Positions 50,128 to 57,143 of a stretch of 64,000 nucleotides of DNA are shown here, in pieces. Source of the stretch: Mucilaginibacter gilvus (GTDB taxonomy: Bacteria > Bacteroidota > Bacteroidia > Sphingobacteriales > Sphingobacteriaceae). Numbering within the stretch: the first letter of the stretch is position 1; every line of letters starts with the position of its first letter. The stretch covers positions 558,001 through 622,000 of the forward strand of contig NZ_SBIW01000002.1 of NCBI RefSeq assembly GCF_004054195.1. Direction: 5' to 3'. The position numbers and the translations under genes were made by a program. Under the pieces are notes generated by a model, which was not told the origin of the DNA, ran no database searches, and worked only from the letters and a program-made list of their open reading frames with translations.

Positions 50128-51085
50128 GCGGCTGCAGGTTTTTATATTGTGAATAAGCCGCCATCAAAGCTTCAAAAGTGATAGTTTTTACTTCTTTATT
50201 TTGCTGGTTGAGTATGTTGAGATTCTCGCCCTTAATAAATCGGAATTGTTCCAACACTGTCCAAAAATCTGACTCGGCAGAAAGTGAGGAGGTATTTGTT
50301 TTTCGACTACCCTTCGGCAGGTGCTCCCACAGGTCGGTGATTTTAATCGCCTTAAATTCCAATTGCAGACGTTGTTCCTGCAAAAAATCGCTTACAAAAT
50401 CGTTCGCCGGGTTAAACAACAATTCGGCAGGTGTGCCTATTTGTACAATTTTGCCTTTATCCATCAAAGCGATTCGGCCTGCCAGTTCAAACGCTTCCTG
50501 CACATCGTGTGTTACCAGGATGATGGTTTTGCGCTTCAGTTCGTCCAGCACTTTAAACTCACTGTGTATTTTGGATCGGGTGACGTTATCCAATGCGCCA
50601 AAAGGTTCGTCCATCAGCAACACCGGAGGGTCGGCAATTAGTGCCCGGGCAAGGCCTATCCGCTGCTGCTGGCCTCCGCTTAGCTCGCTTGGGTAGGCGT
50701 TAAGATACTCTTTGGAGAGATGCAGTTTTTCCAGCAACTCGTTTATACGTTTATCTGTTTTGGCCTTGTCCCATTTCAACAGCTGCGGCACAATGGCGAT
50801 GTTCTCTGCCACCGTATAATGGGGAAACAACCCGTTGTTCTGCAACACATAACCGATACCCCGGCGGAGGGTTTCGGGGTTCTCTTCTAAAATATTTTTA
50901 CCGTTGATAGCAATGCTGCCGCTATCAGGCTCTATCAGCCGGTTAAGCATTTTCAAGGTCGTGGTTTTTCCGCAGCCACTTGTACCCAGCAAGGCCAAAG
51001 TTTCGCCCTCTGCCACCTCGAAAGAAATGCCATCAACAGCCTTTGTTGCACCGAATGCTTTTACCAGTTGCTCAACTTTTATCAT
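50120..51085 (-). CDS. ABC transporter ATP-binding protein, Opu type
   Basis: A 321-residue ATPase. Walker A GTSGCGKTT, Q-loop, signature LSGGQQQR, Walker B VLLMDEPFGALD and the switch His in VTHDVQEA are intact. The C-terminal tail of about 85 residues is too short for the tandem CBS pair of OpuA-type ATPases, so osmotic control through CBS domains is unlikely. The ATG at 51085 is preferred to a TTG at 51094. It overlaps the permease-fusion gene by eight bases and follows the flavoprotein gene closely, so it energises the fused permease. Confidence 0.93.
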   Translation of the reverse strand: MIKVEQLVKAFGATKAVDGISFEVAEGETLALLGTSGCGKTTTLKMLNRLIEPDSGSIAINGKNILEENPETLRRGIGYVLQNNGLFPHYTVAENIAIVPQLLKWDKAKTDKRINELLEKLHLSKEYLNAYPSELSGGQQQRIGLARALIADPPVLLMDEPFGALDNVTRSKIHSEFKVLDELKRKTIILVTHDVQEAFELAGRIALMDKGKIVQIGTPAELLFNPANDFVSDFLQEQRLQLEFKAIKITDLWEHLPKGSRKTNTSSLSAESDFWTVLEQFRFIKGENLNILNQQNKEVKTITFEALMAAYSQYKNLQPHE

Positions 51086-51094
51086 AGCGGGCAA

Positions 51095-52483
51095 TTAGTC
51101 CTCCAAAGCCATAAAAAGGTTATTTAATGATTCGGAGTACGTGGGGTGTGCAAATACGCAATAGCGGATTCTATCGTACGTAATGCCGCCCTCCATGGCC
51201 ATTTGCAGTACCGTCATAATTTCGCCGCCTTCGGTACCCACAACAGCCGCGCCTAAGATCTTTTTGGTGTCGGCATCCACAACGGCCTTCATCAGCCCGC
51301 GGGTATCGCCGGTTTCTAAAGCCCTGGCTACATGCGCCATAGGCAGCCTGGCCACCTTTACATTCAGGCCCTGCTCTTTCGCTTCTTTTTCGGTGATACC
51401 TATCCGGCCCAGCTCCGGGTCGGTGAACATACAGTATGGCACTGGGCGGTCTTTAATGCTGAGGTCCTGCTTTTCGATAAGATTACGGTAAACAATAGTA
51501 TAATCGTTATAAGCGATGTGGGTAAATGCAGGGCCACCTTTAATATCGCCAAGGGCATAAATGCCCGGCTCGCTGGTCTCCAGTTTGTCGTTCACTTTGA
51601 TGTAACCCTTTTCGTCGAGCTTCACACCCGTTTTATCCAGCGCAAGCCGTTCTGTTTGTGGCGAGCGCCCAACGGCAATCAGCACGTGACTGCACTTTAT
51701 TTTGCTTTCTTTATCGCCGGTTTGTACCGTAGCGGTAATTTGGTTTTTCCCTTTATTTTTAAATTTAATGGCCTTGCTATTACTCAACACTTTGATGCCC
51801 TCATCTTCTAATATGCGGGTTATTTCTTTGGAGATATCCTCATCCTCGCGTGATATCAACCTGCCCGAACGCTCCAGCACCGTTACCTGGCTGCCAAACC
51901 TGCGGAACATCTGCCCAAACTCCAGCCCAATATAGTTACCTCCGATGATCAGTAAATGTTCAGGCACCTTCTCCAGTTCGAGGATAGAGGTAGAGGTTAA
52001 ATAATCAATATCGTCCAGCCCTTCAATGTCTGTAGGAATAATAGTTTTGCAGCCCGCGTTAATGAAGATCTGTTCGGCTTTAAATTGCCTTGCTTTACCT
52101 GTTTTTGGGTTTACAGAGATAGTTTTGTTATCGATAAAAGTAGCTTCGCCAAAAAACAGATCGAGATTTTTTGTTTTCTCCATCGCCGCCTGGCTTCCCT
52201 CCCGTGATTTCCTTACAATCCCCATCGCTCGTTTTTTTACCTGTTTCAGGTCTACCGTGTAACCTTTAATGGTAATACCCATATCGTTGCAGCGGCCCGC
52301 CAAATAAGCGAGGCGGGCGCTGGCCACCATGGTTTTGGTGGGTGTGCAGCCATCATTTACACAGGTACCGCCAATAAAACGTTTCTCTACGAGCAAAGTT
52401 TTTTTACCTGCATTGGCCAGTTTTTTCGCCAGTGGTGAACCCGCCTGGCCCGAACCGATAATAATTGCGTCGTAATGCTTCAT
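51095..52483 (-). CDS. Flavoprotein disulfide reductase (glutathione/mercuric reductase superfamily)
   Basis: A 462-residue enzyme. FAD motif AIIIGSGQAGSPLAKKL, redox-active disulfide GGTCVNDGCTPTK (Cys41 and Cys46), NAD(P) motif LLIIGGNYIGLEFGQMF, FAD site ALGDIKGGPAF and, at the C-terminus, the active-site base in FAHPTYSES (HPTxxE-like). There is no N-terminal HMA domain and no C-terminal CC pair, so it is not a mercuric reductase in the usual sense. Its substrate is unknown; being in the egt operon, a low-molecular-weight disulfide such as ergothioneine disulfide or bacillithiol disulfide is a good candidate. Confidence 0.9.
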   Translation of the reverse strand: MKHYDAIIIGSGQAGSPLAKKLANAGKKTLLVEKRFIGGTCVNDGCTPTKTMVASARLAYLAGRCNDMGITIKGYTVDLKQVKKRAMGIVRKSREGSQAAMEKTKNLDLFFGEATFIDNKTISVNPKTGKARQFKAEQIFINAGCKTIIPTDIEGLDDIDYLTSTSILELEKVPEHLLIIGGNYIGLEFGQMFRRFGSQVTVLERSGRLISREDEDISKEITRILEDEGIKVLSNSKAIKFKNKGKNQITATVQTGDKESKIKCSHVLIAVGRSPQTERLALDKTGVKLDEKGYIKVNDKLETSEPGIYALGDIKGGPAFTHIAYNDYTIVYRNLIEKQDLSIKDRPVPYCMFTDPELGRIGITEKEAKEQGLNVKVARLPMAHVARALETGDTRGLMKAVVDADTKKILGAAVVGTEGGEIMTVLQMAMEGGITYDRIRYCVFAHPTYSESLNNLFMALED

Positions 52484-52484
52484 A

Positions 52485-52766
52485 TCAGTCGGTTATTTTT
52501 ACGCCTTTCCAAAAGGCAACATAGTTGGTAATGTTCGCGGCAGCCGGTTTCGGTTCAGGGTAATACCATGCCGCATCCGGGTTTTGCTTGCCATCCACTT
52601 CTAAAGTATAATAAGAAGCAAGGCCTTTCCAGGGGCAGGTAGTTTGGGTGGCGCACTTCTTAAAAAACTCTTGTTTTATACTTTGCTGAGGGAAATAGTG
52701 GTTATTTTCCACAACAATGGTATTATCGCTTTCGGCAATAACCTGGTTGTTCCAGATCGCTTTCAT
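52485..52766 (-). CDS. DUF427 domain protein
   Basis: A 93-residue single-domain protein of the DUF427 family, with the conserved TCPWKGLASYY segment, DAAWYYPEP and a C-terminal NYVAFWKGV. The Cys in CPWKG is invariant in the family as far as I know. No biochemical function is established. Its stop lies one base from the flavoprotein start, so it is the first gene of the operon containing the egt genes. A role with thiols or sulfur is speculation from this position. Confidence 0.88.
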   Translation of the reverse strand: MKAIWNNQVIAESDNTIVVENNHYFPQQSIKQEFFKKCATQTTCPWKGLASYYTLEVDGKQNPDAAWYYPEPKPAAANITNYVAFWKGVKITD

Positions 52767-53007
52767 ATAAAGGTTGATTTGTTTATAAATATACCGTAAC
52801 AGTATCGGAATTATAAATAGTAAAAGCCAATTTTTTGTTTGGCGGTATCAAAAATGATATCTGCCACATAAATGGTCGCGCCTGCAGCGAAAACCTTACA
52901 GGAATTTTTTTTAAACTTTATTTTTAATTTACCGGGAAAGGTATATCTTTGCATTCCCAAAATAAGGGGAACGAAATTTAAAATATCAAATTTCGCAACC
53001 GAAAAAT

Positions 53008-53079
53008 GGCCCGTTCGTCTAGGGGTTAGGACGTTAGATTTTCATTCTAGAAACAGGGGTTCGATTCCCCTACGGGCTA
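53008..53079 (+). tRNA. tRNA-Glu (anticodon TTC)
   Basis: Cloverleaf: acceptor arm GGCCCGT / ACGGGCT (first pair G-U wobble), D arm with TCGTCTAG, anticodon stem TTAGA/TCTAG with loop TTTTCAT (anticodon TTC at 53041-53043), T arm AGGGG-TTCGATT-CCCCT and discriminator A at 53079. CCA is not encoded. A tyrosine recombinase gene follows 252 bases downstream, so the 3' end is a likely attachment site of an integrative element. Confidence 0.96.
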
Positions 53080-53103
53080 CAAAAAACAATACCAAAAGAT
53101 GCT

Positions 53104-53138
53104 AAAACCCTGCAAATCAAAAGTTTGCAGGGTTTTTT
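53104..53138. terminator. Rho-independent terminator after tRNA-Glu
   Basis: AAAACCCTGCAAA (53104-53116) pairs perfectly with TTTGCAGGGTTTT (53124-53136) around a 7-base loop, followed by T's. It ends the tRNA transcript. Confidence 0.88.
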
Positions 53139-53189
53139 GTTGGCATCAAAACTCCATATTATGCACTAAAGCGCAACAAAAATGAGCGT

Positions 53190-53232
53190 AATTCGGTGCG
53201 TAACTAAGTGGAAAATAACTACGCACCGAATT
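53190..53232. repeat. 13-bp perfect inverted repeat upstream of the integrase
   Basis: AATTCGGTGCGTA (53190-53202) and TACGCACCGAATT (53220-53232) are perfectly complementary, 17 bases apart, 98 bases before the integrase ATG. They may be an integrase or excision-factor binding site, or an operator. Confidence 0.7.
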
Positions 53233-53330
53233 GCTTATAATTAATTGATTGTCAACCTGCTCAGCGAGTGAACATCTTGATAAAAGCAGGCTACAAACTT
53301 ACTTTTGTTTAACTTTTTAAGCTTGTAATT

Positions 53331-54560
53331 ATGAGTAATTTCCATCTGCTTTTCTACATCAGAAAGCAAAAAAACTACACAGGGGGTGCAATGCCCATCT
53401 ACATGCGCATTACCGTTAGTGGCAAACGCGCAGATATATCCGTAGGACGCGATTGTGATCCGGTAAAATGGAACAACCAAGCGGGGCGTGCAATTGGAAC
53501 CAAAGAAGAAATCAAGTCACTTAACAACTATCTCGACAGCCTGCAAACCAAACTTCGGAATGCACAACAGGCATTAATTGATACGAACCAACAGGTAACA
53601 ACCGAAAGCCTCCACAACGAATTTGCCGGAAAGAATCAAAAGAGCCACTTCCTGATGCAATTATTCAAAGAACATAATTCGAAAGTAAAGGCATTAATAG
53701 GAAACGGTTTCGAAGCCAATACATTAAAAGGATATAATACTTCCGAAAAACATCTTACAGGTTATTTACAAAAAGAATACGGTAAAACCGATATTGAAAT
53801 TAGCCAGTTAAACCATGCCTTTATAACTGGATTTGAATTTTACCTAAAAGCCCATTGTAAAATTAGTGGGGTCTCGGCAGCCAAATATATTAAGCATTTG
53901 AAAAAAATCGTCAATCACTGTATTGCAAACAATTGGCTGAAACAGAACCCGTTTATCAATTTCAAATCTACTGCAAAAGCAAAAGAGCGCACTTACTTAA
54001 CACAACAAGAACTGGATGCCATTACCAGTAAAAAATTTGTTGTTGAACGTTTGACACAGGTGCAGGATGTTTTTGTCTTTTGCTGCTATACCGGATTATC
54101 TTATGCTGATGTTAAAAAACTAAGAAGAAACGAGATAGGTATAGGCATGGACGGTGGCCAATGGATATTTACAAGCAGGCAAAAAACAGATACTTCTTCT
54201 AGGATACCGCTTTTACCTGTAGCATTAGAAATTTTGAACCGATATCAGGATCACCCGCAATGTGAAAATCAGGGCTTATTATTGCCGGTTTTGAGCAACC
54301 AAAAGATGAATGCTTACTTAAAGGAGATAGCAGACTTATCGGATGTCTTTAAGCATCTAACATTTCATTTGGCAAGGCACACTTTTGCTACAACAGTCAC
54401 ACTTTCTAATAATGTGCCTATTGAAACGGTTAGCAAAATGTTAGGTCACACCAATATTAAAACCACTCAACACTACGCTAAAATATTGGATTTGAAAGTT
54501 AGCCAGGATATGGCGGCTCTTAAACAGAAGTACGCTGAATTTAAATCATTCAATATATAA
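53331..54560 (+). CDS. Tyrosine-type site-specific recombinase/integrase
   Basis: A 409-residue integrase of the Bacteroidota type: an N-terminal arm-binding domain (about 1-90), a SAM-like core-binding domain (about 105-210) and the catalytic domain (about 215-390). Catalytic residues: Lys285, His346-x-x-Arg349 (HLARHTFAT), His373 (LGHTNI) and the nucleophile Tyr382 (HYAKI). The position of the first catalytic Arg is Ser257 (YTGLSYAD), as in CTnDOT-type integrases. It lies next to tRNA-Glu, so it probably inserted an element at that tRNA; the far attachment site is not in the window. Confidence 0.94.
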   Translation: MSNFHLLFYIRKQKNYTGGAMPIYMRITVSGKRADISVGRDCDPVKWNNQAGRAIGTKEEIKSLNNYLDSLQTKLRNAQQALIDTNQQVTTESLHNEFAGKNQKSHFLMQLFKEHNSKVKALIGNGFEANTLKGYNTSEKHLTGYLQKEYGKTDIEISQLNHAFITGFEFYLKAHCKISGVSAAKYIKHLKKIVNHCIANNWLKQNPFINFKSTAKAKERTYLTQQELDAITSKKFVVERLTQVQDVFVFCCYTGLSYADVKKLRRNEIGIGMDGGQWIFTSRQKTDTSSRIPLLPVALEILNRYQDHPQCENQGLLLPVLSNQKMNAYLKEIADLSDVFKHLTFHLARHTFATTVTLSNNVPIETVSKMLGHTNIKTTQHYAKILDLKVSQDMAALKQKYAEFKSFNI

Positions 54561-54609
54561 GGTGCCTAATTGGCACCTTATAATCAATCGAAATTTATAG
54601 AATCGGAAA

Positions 54610-54732
54610 ATGAAAAATCAACTAATACCTGATGAAATCATCATGAACCAAATCTACTATATCCGAAATCAAAAAGTTATATTAGATAAAGACTTGGCAA
54701 CCCAGATGATATCTAATTCTTGTTTCGGATAG
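54610..54732 (+). pseudogene. Remnant of an ORF6N-domain protein
   Basis: A 40-codon reading starting at ATG 54610 with EIIMNQIYYIRNQKVILDKD, which matches the beginning of the ORF6N domain (typically NKIYxIRGQKVMLDxDLA). It then diverges and stops at TAG 54730-54732, where a family member would continue for well over 100 residues. ORF6N proteins are phage-related DNA-binding proteins often found with tyrosine recombinases in Bacteroidota islands. Confidence 0.6.
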
Positions 54733-54844
54733 ATAGATCTCAAACAGCTATTAAACATTTTTGATTTGCCATATTGCACAGATTAGCTGTAAAAACTCTA
54801 TTTATATTTTCATCGAATAGATGATAATTAGCCTATTGCGATAA

Positions 54845-54870
54845 AATCTTGAAAAAGCTTTTTCAAGATT
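54845..54870. repeat. Perfect 26-base palindrome
   Basis: AATCTTGAAAAAG followed immediately by its exact reverse complement CTTTTTCAAGATT. It stands in noncoding DNA of the integrase region and has no T-run. It could be a dimer-binding site or a relic of element ends. Confidence 0.65.
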
Positions 54871-55134
54871 GAATTATTATATCCCTCAAAAATTGGGTAT
54901 AATTTGAACCATTTACCTAGCCAACTAAAAACTAATAAGCAATTTACAAGTTGCTTAAGTAAGGTTCAAGTAGAATTCCTTTAAATGGTGCAAAGCTGCT
55001 CGTTACACTAATAAAGATCCGGTGAAAAGGAAAAAGTCACGGCGGCTAGTTCATTCAGAGAAATATATCTACCTAAGGTTGATTTAATCGATTATCTGAT
55101 TAATTCGTTTCATCGGAATCTCCACTAATGTTAT

Positions 55135-55479
55135 TCATAACGTAATACCCGCTTCATTCATCATATCATAGCCAAACTTCATTATATGTTCAATCACCGG
55201 AATTGCCTTTAAACCTTTTTCGGTCAGACTGTATTCTACTTTAGGTGGAACGACAGGATAAACTTTACGCTCAATCATTCCTTTTTGTTCCATATCACGT
55301 AACTGGCTGGCCAGCATTTTATGAGTGATATGCGGAATATCCTTTTTCAGTTCACCATATCGAAGTACTTTGTATTGGAGACGCCAAAGAATAGGCATTT
55401 TCCAGGTACCTCCAATATGATTTAGCGCGAATTCAATAGGTGTATAGTATAATTTCTGATCGTGAAAAAATTCGGGCAT
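55135..55479 (-). CDS. HxlR-family transcriptional regulator
   Basis: A 114-residue winged-helix regulator: YTPIEFALNHIGGTWKMPIL, the recognition region ITHKMLASQLRDMEQKGMIER and the wing YPVVPPKVEYSLTEKG. The Cys usually found before PxE at the start of the first helix (CPVE) is Thr here and no other cysteines are present, so thiol-based sensing is not possible. The ATG at 55479 gives MPEFFHDQK; a longer in-frame reading to 55554 covers the promoter/operator region. It is divergent from an MFS exporter, which it probably controls. Confidence 0.9.
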   Translation of the reverse strand: MPEFFHDQKLYYTPIEFALNHIGGTWKMPILWRLQYKVLRYGELKKDIPHITHKMLASQLRDMEQKGMIERKVYPVVPPKVEYSLTEKGLKAIPVIEHIMKFGYDMMNEAGITL

Positions 55480-55501
55480 GATGTAATATTTTAATATTAA
55501 G

Positions 55502-55525
55502 TATACTTTCCTTTTTGATAGTATA
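55502..55525. promoter_or_regulatory. Candidate HxlR operator
   Basis: TATACTTTC and GATAGTATA (one mismatch) form a 9-6-9 inverted repeat in the gap between the HxlR gene and the MFS gene. The arms and position fit dimeric HxlR/YodB-type binding sites. It would control both directions. Confidence 0.5.
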
Positions 55526-55595
55526 TCACTTAAAAGTGCATTTGAGCCCTTCAAGATATAGATGATGCAAATTTGTAAAAAATCATTCGTCTTCT

Positions 55596-56738
55596 ATGAA
55601 AAAACCATTATTATACGTTTTAGCCTTAGGAATATTTGGTATTGCGACTACTGAATTTGGAGTAATCGGCATATTGCCGCAAATAGCAGCATCTTTCCAC
55701 ATAACTATTGATAAGGCAGGTTGGTTGCTAAGTGCTTTTGCAATCATCATTGCAGTATTTGCGCCTTTTATGATGATGCTTTTTTCCCCGTTTGACCGCA
55801 AAAAATTACTGGTATTAGTGGTAGCCGTGTTTGCGGTTTCCAATATAATCTCGGCTATATCGCCTACTTTCACCATCCTTTTATTAGCCAGGATGTTGCC
55901 GGCATTTCTGCATCCTGTCTTTTGGTCTATTGCGTTAGCAACGGCCGCTAACTCTGTCCCCGAAGATCAAGCCCCTCAAGCTGTTAGCATAGTATTTGCC
56001 GGCTTTACTATCGCCAGCGTATTTGGGGTTCCATTAGCCACATTCGTAGCTACTATTTTTAACTGGCAAGCATCTTTTATTTTATCGGCAGCAATTAATA
56101 TAGTTTCTTGTTTAGGAGTGTTACTATTCTTACCCAACATACCCAAACAAGCCCCAGAGCGATCGGGTTCGCCAGGCAAGGTTCTTCTTAATAAGGGTTT
56201 GTGGATTAGTTTGCTGTTAACTTTACTAATGGTTTCCGCCATGTATTCCACCTATAGCTATATGGCTGAATACCTTGAAAAGGTTACACATATGAGTAAT
56301 AAAACTGTTAGCCTTATGCTGCTACTGTTTGGAATTACAGGCATTGCAGGAAACTGGCTGGCCGGGAAACTAATGGGTAAAAACATAATGTTAACTATCG
56401 TCGGATTCATAGTCGCTTTAACGCTGGTTCATATTTTGATTTTCTATGCAGGACCATCAAAACTACTGATGATCATAACTATTTGCCTGTGGGGGTTTGT
56501 GCATACCAGTGGTTTTCTTATCAGTAACATCAATGTAACTTCCGCTGTGAACGAAGAACCTGAGTTTATCAATAGTATTTTTACTTCCTGTGGAAACCTT
56601 GCTGTTACTTTAGGTGCACTGATGGGTGGGTACACCATCGTTCATTTTAGTGTTCAACAAATAATTTGGAGCAGTATTGTGTTACTCTCATTGTCGTTTC
56701 TTGCCTGGATTTTAAAAAAAAGATATTATATTAACTAA
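55596..56738 (+). CDS. MFS transporter, drug:H+ antiporter-1-like
   Basis: A 380-residue membrane protein with about 12 hydrophobic segments. N-terminal TTEFGVIGILPQIA and the loop LFSPFDRKKLLVLV (motif A-like region, with most Asp/Arg positions kept), then a central loop after residue 190, are typical of the AraJ/YdhP-like arabinose/drug efflux group. It exports small molecules by proton antiport; the substrate is unknown. The divergent HxlR gene and shared operator suggest induction by a substrate or stress. Confidence 0.9.
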   Translation: MKKPLLYVLALGIFGIATTEFGVIGILPQIAASFHITIDKAGWLLSAFAIIIAVFAPFMMMLFSPFDRKKLLVLVVAVFAVSNIISAISPTFTILLLARMLPAFLHPVFWSIALATAANSVPEDQAPQAVSIVFAGFTIASVFGVPLATFVATIFNWQASFILSAAINIVSCLGVLLFLPNIPKQAPERSGSPGKVLLNKGLWISLLLTLLMVSAMYSTYSYMAEYLEKVTHMSNKTVSLMLLLFGITGIAGNWLAGKLMGKNIMLTIVGFIVALTLVHILIFYAGPSKLLMIITICLWGFVHTSGFLISNINVTSAVNEEPEFINSIFTSCGNLAVTLGALMGGYTIVHFSVQQIIWSSIVLLSLSFLAWILKKRYYIN

Positions 56739-57143
56739 AATCAACGCGAGTGCTTTTGGGTTTAATTTGCATTTTAACAAGCAACCTCTATACCTGAAAG
56801 ATAGATGGTTATCAGTCGATGCATTAAACCCGCTCCAATGTTTTCGTTTGCTCCGCGATATGCCGAATACGGAAATACCGCCTCACTTCTGAACAAGAAG
56901 GGTTCTGCCAGCCTTCAAATGTTCATAATTAACGAGCGGCTTTCGTAACGTTAAAGCGACGTTTGGGAATGAATAGGCCTCTTCTTCCTGAAAAAACCGG
57001 CGTCTTCATAATGCTTTGTGACTATAGTACCATATACTCAGCAAGACCGCCCTGTAAGGCAGAACCCGGTATCAACCGTTTAGCAGCTTTGGTGAGTTAC
57101 GTTATCAATAAAGATTTACTCGGTAAACAAACTACTTATCAAT
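56739..57143. other. 405-bp intergenic region without identified features
   Basis: A short open reading frame at 56963-57178 exists, but has no start signal, does not resemble a known family and runs into the end of the permease gene on the other strand. I see no repeat, hairpin terminator or RNA gene. Confidence 0.5.

Larger units (their letters stand above)
54561..55134. other. 574-bp region with ORF6N relic and palindromes
   Basis: Contains a truncated ORF6N reading (54610-54732), a perfect 26-base palindrome (54845-54870) and a smaller inverted repeat AAGCAA/TTGCTT near 54939-54957. The rest is AT-rich and shows no gene. Confidence 0.6.

Noticed and set aside
51095..52483. Annotation as mercuric reductase
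   Set aside because: The HMA domain and C-terminal CC pair are missing, and no other mer genes are nearby.
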